A program made the position numbers and the translations under genes. A stretch of DNA of 64,000 bases from Cycas panzhihuaensis (taxonomy: Eukaryota > Cycadophyta), in assembly GCA_023213395.1 (NCBI GenBank), contig CM041465.1, positions 174,847,741-174,911,740 of the forward strand, given 5' to 3'. Positions 1 to 11,148 of the stretch are shown here, piece after piece (position 1 is the stretch's first letter; each line of letters begins with the position of its first letter). The notes below the pieces were generated by a model, which searched no databases, had not been told where the DNA came from, and saw only the letters and a list, made by a program, of their open reading frames with translations.

Positions 1-113
1 TTTCATACAAAGTAAGCAAAATGTCCCATGAATCTTTTGAAGAAATAGAAGTTAGAATATTTTGATTAACAACAATGTTAATAGTCATATGAATAAATGC
101 TAAGGCTATTTTA
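1..113 (-). pseudogene. Gag fragment of Copia C (central part)
   Basis: On the minus strand this aligns with the UBN2-type Copia gag of elements H and D, in the part reading roughly DEIALAFLHM then SKEAWDILSSLYE. The fragment keeps the order of those residues but carries stops and substitutions. It continues from 18151-18361 once element B is removed. Gag builds the cytoplasmic particle in which reverse transcription happens. This copy cannot be translated. Confidence 0.75.
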
Positions 114-282
114 TGTTGGAAAAATGTGGATAGGAGGAGGACACATAGCATAAAGCACATGCACAAAAGACAAGAGATGGCAATATGATAATGAATCACA
201 ACTCTCCAACTTTCTCATTCTAAAAATAATAGAGTACAACATATATAGATTACATATATACTAAACATAGGAGTTAGTTCTA
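114..282 (-). repeat. 3' LTR of element B, first part
   Basis: Matches 17765-17933 closely and is continued by 13449-13652; gypsy A interrupts it. In the intact copy at 17765-18150 the sequence runs straight through TTAGTTCTAACCAAATC, which pins the insertion point exactly. Confidence 0.88.
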
Positions 283-832
283 TGTTGCGTTTGAGATAAC
301 CCCTCTCTTTAGGGGTCTATCAGCCAACTTAAACCCCCAGAAATGAGCGCAGGAATGGGAGTATTAGCCAACTTGTAAGCATGTCTTCTAGCCGACTTCA
401 TTCATGGTTCACTTCTAGTGAATTGTCCCAGTTTTGGCCGACTTCAAGTTGGATAATAATTGACCATTATATATAGGGATCAAAGCCCTCATTCTAACAG
501 CATCAATTTTGGTTGAATCTCTTCCATATTTTCGGCTCTAGGGCTGTAGTTGGCTCGGCCTTTTGGCCTGAGATATTTGGAGGATTCCCGTCTCGAAGGG
601 ACAAGCATTCAGTAGGGACATTCTATTGTATATTTTTGCACTTTCCAATATTATTTTTGACAATATATTTACCTTTTATTTGTATTATTTCCATTGCTTT
701 ATTTTAGTGTTTTAGGTATATTTCCAATATTCTTTTTTATTTGAGATTAATAAGATCTATACGAGCATGTATTAGGTCTGTATCTGTGAATTCCTGTGTG
801 ATTTCTAAAATAAGATAAAAGTTTCCTCTACA
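283..832 (+). repeat. 5' LTR of gypsy A
   Basis: Starts TGTTGCG and ends CTACA. It contains several copies of a (T/G)GCC(A/G)ACTT motif upstream of a TATATATA at 468-475. Two copies (391-396, 437-442) hold the DRE/CRT core GCCGAC. Transcription would be expected to start a few tens of bases after the TATA; this is inferred. Confidence 0.92.
468..475 (+). promoter_or_regulatory. TATA box in gypsy A 5' LTR
   Basis: TATATATA lies in CCATTATATATAGGGATC and is kept in the 3' LTR (about 13077-13087). Its position in the LTR fits a U3/R promoter. Confidence 0.6.
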
Positions 833-834
833 AG

Positions 835-846
835 TGGTATCAGAGC
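835..846 (+). other. Primer-binding site of gypsy A
   Basis: TGGTATCAGAGC, complementary to the 3' end of plant initiator tRNA-Met, two bases after the LTR. It primes minus-strand DNA synthesis. Confidence 0.9.
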
Positions 847-1072
847 TTCGTTGAAGCTATCCTATGGTAGAGTGCCTTTGAGAATATAGTCAAAATTGTT
901 TTCGGAGGGGATCAAGTCGGTCTGCTCATATTCATAACCATCAGTCCTACAAGGAAGGAAGATGACATTTTGGCGAGAAGGAAGTGAAAATTTTTTCCCA
1001 CCCTTCCACCGGTGGATTTTGAGAGGAGGCCAAACGGAGTTACACTCTAAGAAGATTATACAAGAAAAGAAG

Positions 1073-1135
1073 ATGTCGACTGCCCAAGGCCAATCTAGTC
1101 AAGAGCAAACCACCTCAAACAAAGTAGGAAAGGAG
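1073..1135 (+). pseudogene. Gag of gypsy A, first 21 codons
   Basis: ATG at 1073 begins MSTAQGQSSQEQTTS. The reading frame stops being continuous at the insertion of Copia D after codon 21, and resumes in phase at 8731 once D and its 5-bp TSD are removed. The start was chosen because it is the first ATG in the phase of the downstream gag. The 240 bp between the PBS and this ATG are leader. Confidence 0.78.
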
Positions 1136-1377
1136 TGTTAAACCTTATGTTTATATGTTAAGTATGTACTTTATTTTTTTATTCTTTCATTCATTATTTT
1201 GTACTTTATGGAGTGACTAATCACTTAAGTGATAAAGTGCACACCCACTTTCATCCTAGTGATATAACATTGTAACTAAAGGGTCAAATGGACCCTCATG
1301 CATTTTTGCTCACTTGAGAGCCTAATGAACACATGTCCCTCATGCATGACATGCAAGCCATGCATTGCATGTACCTT

Positions 1378-1403
1378 GGATGTTTGCCACTTGGCAAACA
1401 TCC
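1378..1403 (+). promoter_or_regulatory. Hairpin upstream of the TATA in Copia D LTR
   Basis: GGATGTTTGCC / ACTT / GGCAAACATCC is a perfect 11-bp inverted repeat. It is present unchanged in the 3' LTR (8422-8447), and at the same place but with different paired bases in the LTRs of H and C. Confidence 0.75.
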
Positions 1404-1430
1404 AACGGTGTTAGGTAACCTCGGTTACTC

Positions 1431-1437
1431 TATATAT
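1431..1437 (+). promoter_or_regulatory. TATA box in Copia D 5' LTR
   Basis: TATATAT within TACTCTATATATTGAGACC; the same words stand in the 3' LTR near 8475. H and C carry a related TATATAGAG(T/A) on the opposite strand. Confidence 0.6.
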
Positions 1438-1683
1438 TGAGACCTCTCCTCATGCCTCATATGTAGAGTTGATGTGTAATGTTATGCTACCATTTTGCTA
1501 ATCAATTGGTATTCTTTGGAGTAGGACTAATTCCTCCTCCTCACATCTTGGTATCATCTTGCTTCCTTGATCTTGCTTATCTTAGTTTTACTCTTATGTC
1601 ATTTAGAACTAGAGGTGAACTATCTTCAAGATCTTGGCTTTATAGGTTTTAGGCACTTTAATCCTTTGGCCTTTTCTCGCATT

Positions 1684-1695
1684 TGGTATCAGAGC
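1684..1695 (+). other. Primer-binding site of Copia D
   Basis: TGGTATCAGAGC, two bases after the LTR; initiator tRNA-Met type. Confidence 0.92.
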
Positions 1696-2751
1696 TAGAG
1701 AAGACTAGTTCCCTCTGTTATAATTTCTTCTTTAAGGGAGACTTAGAGTGGGTTTTACAAGCCCTTGGTGACGACCTTCGCTCTCCGAAGGCGATCCAAG
1801 GTTTGTTTAAACTTACCATTGCAGATCAAGACTTTTCTGAAGTATTTTTAAAGGTTGAAGCTCACTATACTCAGATCTAAAATCTTTTTCAGACCTTCTT
1901 CAGAGGTTTTGAGCTGATTTACTCATGTTTTCTCATGTTTTTCCACTAAAAATTGGATTTTTTAGCTGGTTCTTCTTGCAAATTAGGGTGTTGGAGTATT
2001 ATGATGAGTTTTAAATCTCACTGACTGATATCATTTCAAGTTATTGACTTCCTGCAGGCTGTGGTTTAATTCTAGGCATTTTTCAGCCCTCAAACCCGAC
2101 ATGAAGAGTACAAAATTGCTCATAAATACTTGCTGGACTATTCTGCTCATCTGAAGAAGTTTGCACACTCTTCAACGGGTCCCATGATCAATCTATAGAG
2201 AAGAAACAAAGCTCTAAGTGGCCGTACAACTGATTTCCAACTCCACGACCTGTGCGCCCAACTAAACACTCATTGTCTTCGTTCTCTCTCAACAAGCGGC
2301 GTTACCTTGTGAAATTTGGCAGGAATCTTTGTACGGGTGAAACAACCCCTCCTCTGAAATTTCGGATCATTCTGTGCTCTGTAGACGGAGAACGATCCAT
2401 CTGAAGCTCCACGGGAGGCGCACGGCCGGCATTGCCGTTCATCGAGTTCAATTTTTTGAAAATTTTTCAAAAGACACTTTGAGAAATGAACTTTAGTTTA
2501 TAACATTAAGAATATTCCTTTGAATATTCTTCTTTTTATAAACTTTTTATTCCAAAGTTCATATTAAAGTCACTTTTAAATCATTAAAAATTCACTTTTT
2601 AAGCCAATTTCAAGGTTTTCTTAGTGATGTTTCAGTTTTTTAACCACATTGACTTCACTTTAGTGAAAGAGACACTAAATCAAGGTTTTTCAGTGATTTA
2701 TCACATTAAAAAGTGATATTTTTTCTTTCATTAAGCTATTTTTTTAGTCAA

Positions 2752-2770
2752 GGCACCTTGCATGGTGACC
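2752..2770 (+). promoter_or_regulatory. Leader stem-loop motif, copy 1 (Copia D)
   Basis: GGCACC TTGCAT GGTGACC: arms pair with one bulged A. Recurs at 2925 and 3106, and in the leaders of H, C and J. Confidence 0.55.
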
Positions 2771-2924
2771 TTAGCTTACATTTTCTTAAGGAAAAAATCA
2801 CATATTTTTTTGTACTTTTGGAGTTAAAAATCTTCCTTGATACTTAGTATTTTATTAAAAGTTGATGCTAAGTCATTCTCTCATCTTTGAAGATTAAAAA
2901 TACTCTTTTTAAAGTGCTTTCTAA

Positions 2925-2943
2925 GGCTCCCTGCGAGGTGTCC
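2925..2943 (+). promoter_or_regulatory. Leader stem-loop motif, copy 2 (Copia D)
   Basis: GGCTCC CTGCGA GGTGTCC: a diverged copy of the motif at 2752. It resembles the copies in H (44782-44800) and J (52279-52297). Confidence 0.5.
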
Positions 2944-3105
2944 TTATTGCTCAAAGTTAAAAAAAAATAAATTTCAACCTTTGTTTTATGGCATTCCAAA
3001 CCTTCTTTAACACTTATTTGATGTTGTACAAATGTTAAGAGGCCTTGTTAAAGTGATTTTAAAGTGTTAAAGTGATATTTATCACTTTCCCAACACTTTC
3101 TCTAA

Positions 3106-3124
3106 GGCACCTTGCATGGTGACC
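3106..3124 (+). promoter_or_regulatory. Leader stem-loop motif, copy 3 (Copia D)
   Basis: GGCACCTTGCATGGTGACC, identical to copy 1. The flanking AAGG and TTGC words are partly shared too. Confidence 0.55.
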
Positions 3125-3651
3125 TATTGCCCTTAGTCACAAAAGAAGGCTCAAGAATACTTTTATTTAATAAAATCACTTTATTTGTTGATCGTTGAGA
3201 CTATTTTCAAAGTCCCAACACGTGGTGCTTGGTGTTTTCATTTGGAAAGTGGTCTTCTTCTCTTCAATCTTGAGCATTAAAAGGAACCCACTTGTACTTT
3301 CATCACAAGGCTTTGCTTTCCTTCATTCAGTACTTAGCATTTTTTCAAGTGCTTACTTTCTCAAAACTCATTGTACTCGAGCATATTTTACTTGGATTTG
3401 TATAATACTCTCACTTCATTAAGTGCTCTTGTAACAACACTTCTAAGTGTTCATTTGATGTACCAGATTGCTTTTCATTGTAAGCTTAATCAAGCATCTT
3501 TTATAAGTACATCATCCAAGTAAAATAAATCCTAAGTCTACTTTAATCTTCTAAAAAGTGACTTTAAAATCTTGTTGGAGAGGCTCGAAAAAGGTTCAAA
3601 CCTTGCCTCTAAAATAACCTTAAGCTTGGTGCATTTCCTAGGGGACCAACC

Positions 3652-3663
3652 GACCGTACGGTC
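3652..3663 (+). promoter_or_regulatory. 12-nt palindrome in Copia D leader
   Basis: GACCGTACGGTC, a perfect palindrome 330 bp before gag. The homologous place in C (18699-18710) reads GACCATATGGTC and is still perfect; in H it is partly lost. It could act in RNA dimerisation, by analogy with retroviral palindromes; this is inference. Confidence 0.45.
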
Positions 3664-3992
3664 AGTGCACGACAATTAAGGTTGCTTGAGGGAAAGGAGG
3701 TTCGAAAAAGGTGTTATTGGGGCTGTGAATCCCAAGGAAAGCATGGTACGTCCATGCTGATCAACCCTACCTGCCTTGTCCTAGATTTGGCTTGGTCAAC
3801 TGTTGGATCTCCTTTATAGATCAGAGTTGGACCAACTCTTTTACCTAGTCCTCCACCCCTCATCAGTCCATTCAATTGTTGGATCTTCTTGTAAGATCAA
3901 GATTGTTAGTTTTGTTAGAAGGTGGAACTTAAGCGACAAAAGCATTAAGTTTCCAAGTCATCTGCTAGCTTCAAGCCTTCTACAACTTAAAC

Positions 3993-4942
3993 ATGGCTGC
4001 TCTAAATATGCTCAATGCATGCACAATCAAGTTGACAAGATAAGAGAATTATCAAGATTGAAATAGGCAAACACAAAACCTCTTAAAGATGAATGAACTT
4101 TGGAGCTATGTTTCTGGCCGATATCTTGTACCTGAACCTATGGAAGTTGATGGTGTGGTTGTTGATCCTGATCTTGATTATATTACTTCTTGGGAAGCCA
4201 AGGATGAAATAGCCTTGGCATTCTTGCATATGGTTATTGATGTAAATGTTGATCAAAATATTGCAAATGCTGAAAATTCTAAGGAAGCTTGAGACATTTT
4301 GTCCTCCTTGTATAAAAGGCGAGATGAAGCTCGCATTTTGTTTGTCAAAGCAAAGCTTTATTCAATAAAGTATGTAAAGCCTATGTCGGCATTCCTTGCT
4401 TCCATTAAAGAAATTTGTAATGAATTTAATACTTTAGGCAAACCTGCCTCAAGGGATGAACTTGTCACCACTACCATTCGATCTTTGCCTAAAGACTTCA
4501 ATGGCTTCATTTCATCTATCACTCGAGATGGCTCTCTTTCTACAATGACCTCCAATCAACTAGAGAGTTTGTTACTTCAAGAGGAGCAAATCTATGATAA
4601 AGAAAATGATAATGGTGCATCTACTTTAGGAGCTTTCACGGCCAAGTTGAAGGCCAAACAAACTCCCAAACCTTCACTTACAAAACAATTTGGGAATATG
4701 AACATTGGAATTTCAAAAGCCAATGTTATTTGTCATTATTGTGGCAAGGTTGGCCACATTGCTCCTAATTGTCGAAAGAAGAAAGTGGATCTTCAGCGTA
4801 CACAACAACAGTAGCCACATTAAAGACAACAATAGCCTTGTCAGCAATTCCAGCAGTAGCAGCGGTTTCAACAACAACAACAACAATATCCCCCTCGACC
4901 AAATCGAGGTGCATATTGAGGAGGTCAAAGAGGAGGGGGGGT
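3993..4942 (+). pseudogene. Copia D gag, with zinc knuckle
   Basis: Gag nucleocapsid precursor of about 310 codons. The start at 3993 reads MAALNMLNACTIKLT and matches the start of gag in H. A UBN2-type capsid region follows, then CHYCGKVGHIAPNC (about 4732-4773), a CX2CX4HX4C knuckle, and a Gln-rich tail. In-frame stops: TAA 4041, TGA 4059, TGA 4290, then several in the Gln tract from 4812. H shows Gln or Trp at the stops that can be compared, so they look like C-to-T or G-to-A changes. A G-run near 4936-4942 shifts the frame. Confidence 0.88.
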
Positions 4943-5445
4943 TTAGAGGTGGCAATCAATGCCACACAAATCAGCTTACAAAAGAGGATAAGCTACTTTG
5001 TGCTTATCACACTTCAAATGTTGATCAAACTTGGATCATCGATTCGGGGGCATCACGACACATGACTAGAAGTGAAGACCTTCTTCAAGACATCAAAGAA
5101 GGAAATGGTAAATCAGTAACTTTTGGCAACAATGAATCAATGGAGATCTCTGGTATTGGCAAAGTTGCCTCATTTCATTCTTCTTCAAATCCTTCTTCAT
5201 TATTTCCCAATGGTGATGCCTACTACATTCCTTCCATGGAGAAGAACTTGCTATCTGTTAGCTAATTGGACAAGCAACAGATGAGCATTTTGTTTAAAAA
5301 TGGGAAATGTGTTATCAGTGACAAGCATGATCAGATTGTAGCCATTGTTCATGAAGACCATGGTCTTTATAAGTTGGATGCAAATAACATAACTTCTGCT
5401 TCTGCTTACGCTGTCACGTCATCATCAACAAAGATGCAACTTTGA
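4943..5445 (+). pseudogene. Copia D protease
   Basis: Aspartic protease that would cut the polyprotein. TWIIDSGASRHMT (about 5029-5067) holds the catalytic DSG. Downstream VTFGNNESMEISGIG and IPSMEKNLLSVS are the usual Copia protease words. Stops: TAA at 5263 where H has Gln (SKLDKQQ context) and TGA at 5443 where H has Trp. It is in one frame with integrase, RT and RNase H that follow. Confidence 0.88.
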
Positions 5446-6555
5446 TATCATCGTCTAGGCCACTTGAGTTTAAACAATCTCAAGTTGATGGTAAACAAGA
5501 ACATGGTGCATGGACTTTCCAAGCTATATGGTTCTAAATGCCTTTGTGAAGATTGTATAATGGGGACACAACATAGATTGCCTTTTCCTAAAGGCAAAGC
5601 ATGGCGTGCATCATATCCTTTTCAGCTGATACATTCTGATTTATATGGACCTATGTCCACAACATCTTTTGGAGGTGCATTGTACTATATCTCCTTCATT
5701 GATGATTTCTCTCACAAAGTTTGGGTTTACTTCCTCAAACAGAAATCTGAAGCATTCCAAAAGTTCAAGGAATTCAAGCTTGAAGTAGAGAATGAATTTG
5801 GCTATACAATCAAAATACTAAGGTCAGATAATGGAGGTGAATTCACTTCAAATGAATTCACTCAATTCTGCAAGGATAATAACATTCGGAGACAACTCAC
5901 TACTCCTCAACAAAACAGAGTCTTTGAACGTATGAATAGGACTTTGGCAAACAAAGCCAAAGCAATGATGCATGCAAAAGGACTCACACGAGCATATTGG
6001 GCGGAAGCATTTCACACAGTTGCTTATGTGGCAAATCAGAGTCCTACTTCAGTAGTCGCCGATATCACACCAGAAGAAGCTTGGTCTAGTAAGAAGCCAA
6101 CCGTTAGTCACTTAAGGACATTTGAGTGTACTGCATATATGCACATCCCCGATCAACAAAGATCTAAGTTAGACAAACATAGTCTAAAATGCATCTTTGT
6201 AGGCTATGCCATTCATAGTAAAGCTTACAAGTTGTATGATCCTATTGGAAAGAAAATGCATCTCTCAAGAGATGTAATCTTTGCTGAAGAAGAGCCTAAG
6301 GAGTTGGAAATTGCATCCTTCCAACCTCCTCTTGATAAAGGTAAAAAGATTGTTGAGTACTTCATTCCCTCTCAATCTTCCACATCATGTACACCATCTG
6401 CACCAGTTGGACCGTCTACATCAACAGATACTACTCCACTTGATCCTAGCACATCGTCTTTTGATCCATCACTTAGACCAGAGAACATTGAGGTTCAAGT
6501 CACATCAGTTAAAAAATTGCCAAAATGGTTTACTTCAACTGTTCAAGACAGCTAG
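5446..6555 (+). pseudogene. Copia D integrase (GAG-pre-integrase plus rve core)
   Basis: The zinc-binding module ends CLCEDCIMGTQHRLPFPKG. The catalytic core follows: first Asp in LIHSDLYGP, second in RSDNGGEF, and Glu in VFERMNRT. Compared with H, three residues are missing before the Glu motif (TTPQQNRVFER), an in-frame loss. The C-terminal region reads HLRTFECTAYMHIP and SRDVIFAEEE. It ends at TAG 6553, where a Gln codon is likely. Integrase would insert the cDNA into the genome. Confidence 0.9.
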
Positions 6556-7611
6556 ATTATTGAAGGAAAACGTCCATCAAAATATAGGCAACAAACCAAT
6601 TATGCACTCATGGCTAATGTACTTTGTGTTGATGAGCCCTCCACCTCTGAGGAGGCATCTCAAAATGATAATTGGAAAACTACTATGGATGAAGAAATCC
6701 ATTCTATTGACAAGAATGGAACATGGGATTTGGTAGAATTGCCTAAGCATAAACAGGCAATCAGTTGCAAATGGGTCTACAAGACCAAATTCCATTCTGA
6801 TGGTACACTCAAGCACCATAAGGCGCGACTTGTTGCAAAAGGGTTCAATAGAAAAGAAGACATTGACTATGAGGAGACTTTTGCACCTGTTGCTAATATG
6901 AACACCATCAGACTCATCTTGGCCTTAGCTGCTCAATGTAAATGGCCTGCATATCAGATGGACGTGAAGAGCGCCTTTCTCAACGACGATCTTCAAGAGG
7001 AGGTATATTTGGAACAATCTCTTGGTTACAAAGTACAAGGCAAAGAGCATTTGGTTTATCGTATGAAAAAGGCTTTGTATGGCTTAAAACAAGCTCCTCG
7101 GGCATGGTACTCCAAAATCGATGATTATTTTTTGAGACATGGTTTTCATCGATCCACATCAGACCCCAACTTGTACATCACAGTTGAGAAAGACCATGCA
7201 ATTTTTATTGTCTTGTATGTTGATGACTTAGTCATCACTGGTAATGACACGAAGATGATACACATTCTCGAGGATGATTTGAAGAGAACCTTCGAGATGA
7301 TAGATCTTGGACTACTACATTATTTTCTAGTCTTTGAGGTGTGGCAGCAGCCTAGATCTATCTTCATATCCCAAGCAAAATATTCTTGGGACATTTTGCA
7401 GTGGTTTAGGATGCATGATTGCAAACCAACACCAACACCTATGGAGAATGGAACAAAGCTTACTCTTTATGAGGACGCTGAACCTGCAGATCCCACTCTT
7501 TACTGGCAGTTGATTGGTAGCCTCATTTATCTCACCAACACGCGATCGGATATTTCATTTGCAGTTGGGATTTTTTCTGGATACATGTCTCAACCCAATC
7601 AGAAACATTGA
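6556..7611 (+). pseudogene. Copia D reverse transcriptase
   Basis: RVT_2-type RT. Motifs: CKWVYKTKF, ARLVAKGFNRKEDIDYEETFAPVANM, QMDVKSAFLNDDLQEEVYLEQ, LYGLKQAPRAWY and YVDDLVITGND with the catalytic YVDD. Roughly 350 codons stay open from 6556 until TGA at 7609, where the relative has Trp. The ancestral frame continues into RNase H. Confidence 0.92.
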
Positions 7612-8151
7612 AATGCAGCAAAACGCATACTCAAATACATCAAAGAAACATTGCAGCATGGTCTTCAGTATGCACATAATGAGGACTTTATCTTGGAAGG
7701 GTTTTGAGATTCTGATTGAGCAGGTTGTTAGGATAGCCGGAGATCCACCTCGGGTTATTGCTTTACCCTTGGTTCTGGAGTTATTTCATGGAGTTGCAAG
7801 AAGCAACCCAATGTTACCTTGTCCTCCACTGAAGCAGAATACAAAGATGTTGTCAGCGTAGCTTGTGAGGCTTTCTGGCTACGACAGATTCTTGGGGAGC
7901 TTGCACTTGAGAAAAATCACCCCACCAGGATATATTGTGACAATCAGAGTGTACTCAAGTTAGCCAAGAATCCAGTTTTTCATGCACAGACCAAACACAT
8001 AGAAGTTCATCATCACTTCATCAGAGAGCATGTACAAAATGGTGAGATTAACCTCCAGTACATACCTATAGAGGAGCAGACAACAGATATCTTTACCAAG
8101 CCTCTTGATAGAGAAAAATTTGTAAAATTTAGAGATGGTCTTAGTGTCTGA
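7612..8151 (+). pseudogene. Copia D RNase H
   Basis: Ribonuclease H of the Copia type, in phase with RT. Stops lie at 7705, 7717 and 7729 in the stretch that in H reads [19 protein letters not shown]. After that the frame is open: [42 protein letters not shown] and [14 protein letters not shown]. It ends TGA 8149-8151, 20 bp before the PPT. Confidence 0.9.
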
Positions 8152-8170
8152 CTTAACATTGTAAATGATG

Positions 8171-8179
8171 AAGAGGGGG
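8171..8179 (+). other. Polypurine tract of Copia D
   Basis: AAGAGGGGG directly before the 3' LTR; plus-strand primer site. Confidence 0.85.
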
Positions 8180-8725
8180 TGTTAAACCTTATGTTTACAT
8201 GTTAAGTATGTACTTTATTCTTTTATTGTTTCATTCATTATTTTGTACTTTATGAGGTAACTAATCACTTAAGTGATAAAGTGCATACCCACTTTCACCT
8301 TAGTGACATAACATTGTAACTAAAGGGTCAAATGGACCCTCATGCATTTTTTCTCACTTGAGAGCCTAATGGACACATGTCCCTCATGCATGACATGCAA
8401 GCCATGCATTACATGTACCTTGGATGTTTGCCACTTGGCAAACATCCAACGGTCTTAGGTAACCTCGGTTACTCTATATATTGAGACCTCTCCTCATGTC
8501 TCATATGTAGAGTTTATCTGTAATGCTATGCTACCATTTTGTTAATCAATTTGTATTCTTTGGAGTAGGACTAATTTCTCCTCCTCACATCTTGGTATCA
8601 TCTTGCTTCCTTGATCTTGCTTATCTTAGTTTTGCTCTTATGTCATTTAGAACTAGAGGTGAACTATCTTCAAGATCTTGTCTTTATAGATCTTAGGCAC
8701 TTTAATCCTTTGGCCTTTTCTCACA
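8180..8725 (+). repeat. 3' LTR of Copia D
   Basis: Pairs with 1136-1681. The hairpin is kept at 8422-8447 and the TATA near 8475. Followed at once by TSD AGGAG (8726-8730). Confidence 0.95.
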
Positions 8726-8730
8726 AGGAG

Positions 8731-9690
8731 ATCTTAACTTCTTTAGCGAATCTCACAGCCCTCATGGATAAAATTAACCTCAAGCTAGATAGACCACAAG
8801 CAAAACCAATATGGGCCAAACAGGAAAAGGAAGACCCAAATCCCCAAGGCAAAATAGAACAAGGAAGATTTAAAAGAGGAGGAGAATATTAAAGGAGAAA
8901 CATCAAGAGTAACGATGGGGCAACAATGACAAAGATCACCTTCGAAAAGTTTGACCCCGATAAATCAAAAGATACGAGGGGATGAATTTTATAGATGGAG
9001 ACCTATTTCTTAGTCTACGCGATACTGAAAAATGAGCAGGCATCACTACATTTGTACAGTTGATCTTTGAACATGTGGGAAGCAAGTTGAAGCTAGCACA
9101 ACATGAAGCACAGGCTCATAACCCAATATGAAGATTCATGGAGCACGGACTATTTCGCCTAGTTGACAAGATTACAACAAACAAGCTCAGTCTAGGAGTT
9201 TACAGAACAATTTCAAGTATTACAATGTCTAATTCCATTAACAGTACCACCAGAACTCCTGCAAACGTACATTAGCATATTGAAACCTCCAATAAGATAT
9301 CGTCTAAATGCAATGGAGGTATCGACATTGGATTCTGCAATCAAGATAGTAAGATGCATGGAAGTAGAGCTACGGGAGACTAGACCCACATACATATGCA
9401 AAACGGAAAGCTCGCAGGGATTTAACCTAAATTGGAACAAGTTAGGAACTAAAGCTGAGGCTCCATTAGCGGTTAAAAATAATTAGGAGACAATGAAAAA
9501 GGAACAACATTTGAAGAAAGGAACTTGTTTCAAATGTGGTTCGAAGTTGACCCACAAACATCAATGCATAGGGAAAAAGGTATACATGATCAATACCAAA
9601 GAGATGACAATATTGAAACAAGAAGAATCACTCAAAGAAATTCACGAAGAAGTCAAAGAGAAGCCAAAAGAAGATGAAGTTAACGAACTA
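8731..9690 (+). pseudogene. Gag of gypsy A, main part
   Basis: Continues codon 22 of the gag begun at 1073 (EILTSLANLTALMDKINLK). A retrotransposon gag region with FEKFDPDKSKDTRG, a stop-rich middle (8980-9180), then a helical FTEQFQVLQCLIPL segment. The nucleocapsid reads CFKCGSKLTHKHQC (9526-9567), the chromovirus-style knuckle. An acidic Glu/Lys tract links to protease. All pieces keep the same reading phase. Confidence 0.82.
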
Positions 9691-10062
9691 TTAGAGCTAG
9701 ATACAGAAAACATACACATATCACTACAAGCAATTACAGGACAAAATGTCACCCCGCAGACACTCTGGTTCCAAGGGATGATTAGAGGGGCGCCTATCGC
9801 AATTCTAGTTGATAGTGGCAATACACACAACTTTATAAATAGGGCAACTACAAAGAAGTTTGGAATTAAAATAGAACCATTAAAAACATTCCAAGTATCA
9901 ATCGCCAATGGGAAAACAACACCGTGTGGAGGGTTCAGTAGAAAAATCAATTTACAAATGGGCGAATATTCCACAAACACATGCATGTTCGCAATGCAAA
10001 TCGGTGACGTGGATGCAGTATTGGGAATTTAATGGTTTCAAACACTGGGCAATGTAGTCAGT
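9691..10062 (+). pseudogene. Gypsy A protease
   Basis: Pepsin-like retroviral protease: IAILVDSGNTHNFINRATTK has the catalytic DSG, followed by VSIANGKTTPCGG and DAVLGI before a TAA at 10030 (Gln in relatives of this family). It lies between the gag knuckle and RT in the same frame, as in a single-ORF chromovirus. Confidence 0.85.
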
Positions 10063-11148
10063 AATTATATGACAAGATTTATGTGCTTTCGCCAGGGAGG
10101 ACATAAATACAGGTTGCAGGGATCGAAAATACCACCAGTACAATTGGTTTTGTCACACCCAATGGAGAAGCTCCTCAGAAAAAACCCATCAACATACGTT
10201 ATGACATGTTATAAGGTCGAAATCAAGGATATTCCACTAGAGGTTCAACAAATTATAGAAGAGTACAAGATAGTCTTCAACGAATCGAAAGGACTATCGC
10301 CTCATCGACAAAATGAGCATGCAATTGAACTTGTACCAGGTGGAACACCGCCTATCAACATTCGACCCTATAAGCATTTGTATCATTTACGGAAAGAAAT
10401 CAAGAAAATCACAAGGGAACTACTGTACCAAGGAAGTATTACTACCAGCACAAGCCCATTTGCATCTCTAATTGTTATTAGCCGAAAGAAGGACAACTCA
10501 TATAGAATGTGTGTGGACTATCGAGGTCTCAATCAACTAACAATCAAGAACATGTATCCGATCCCGCGCATTTACAACTTGTTGGATGAAATCCATGGAA
10601 CAAAGTAGTTTTTAAAAATTGACTTACACTCAGGGTATCATCAAATTCGAATAAGGGAAGAAGACGTGTACAAAACAACATTTAGAACGCATGAAGGCCT
10701 ATTCAAATTCAGGGCAATGCCGTTTGGATTAATGAACGCATCAACAACTTTTCAAAGCACCATGAACGATACCTTCAGGCAAGTGTTACACAAATTTGTG
10801 TTAATTTTCTTCGATGATATCTTAATCTACAGTAAAACACGGGAGAAGCATCTAGAACACCTGGGAATTGTTTTCAAAATTCTGCGCGATAATCAATTCT
10901 TTGTCAACAAGAAGAAATGTTCATTTGCAAAGGAAGAATTAGAATACTTAAGTCATATCATAACTATAGAAAGCATAAGGATTGACCCAAAGAAGATACA
11001 AGCAATTGTCAATTGGCCAACCCCAACAAGTGTTATAGCAATTAGAGGGTTCTTGGGGACAACAGGATTTGTTAGGAAGTTCATAAAGGGTTATGCACAC
11101 CTAGCAACCCCACTCACAAACTTAACCAAGAAAGATGCATTTGCATAG
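10063..11148 (+). pseudogene. Gypsy A reverse transcriptase
   Basis: RVT_1 RT. Motifs in order: RMCVDYRGLNQLTIKNMYPIP, LKIDLHSGYHQIRI, FRAMPFGLMNASTTFQ, IFFDDILIYS (FFDD in place of the usual F/Y-V/L-DD), then the connection with FLGTTGFVRKFIKGYA. One stop (TAG 10606) interrupts it just before the first catalytic Asp. Another stop (11146) ends the connection region. Confidence 0.92.

Larger units (their letters stand above)
1136..1681 (+). repeat. 5' LTR of Copia D
   Basis: TG..CA ends. It contains an 11-bp perfect stem (1378-1403) about 28 bp upstream of a TATATAT at 1431-1437. Differences from the 3' LTR cluster in the first 140 bp. Confidence 0.95.
1696..3992 (+). other. Long untranslated leader of Copia D
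   Basis: About 2.3 kb between PBS and gag, with no protein frame I recognise. A somewhat GC-richer block lies near 2160-2450. Three copies of a stem-loop motif start at 2752, 2925 and 3106, spaced 173 and 181 bp. The last 400 bp (about 3590-3990) are conserved in H (43703-44110) and C (18430-18780), including a 12-nt palindrome at 3652-3663. Short frames here have no family match I can name. Confidence 0.7.
1136..8725 (+). mobile_element. Copia element D, full length, inserted in gypsy A gag
   Basis: LTRs 1136-1681 and 8180-8725 (546 bp each, about 95% alike by eye) begin TGTTAAACC and end in CA. Perfect TSD AGGAG at 1131-1135 and 8726-8730. PBS 1684-1695, PPT 8171-8179. Order gag-PR-IN-RT-RH is Copia. 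A 2.3-kb leader precedes gag. The frame has about a dozen stops and one G-run frameshift. Closest relative in the window is H, then J and C. Confidence 0.96.

Noticed and set aside
4713-4965. Leu-rich minus-strand frames opposite the Gln-rich gag tail of D
   Set aside because: Shadows of the CAA/CAG repeats of gag on the other strand.
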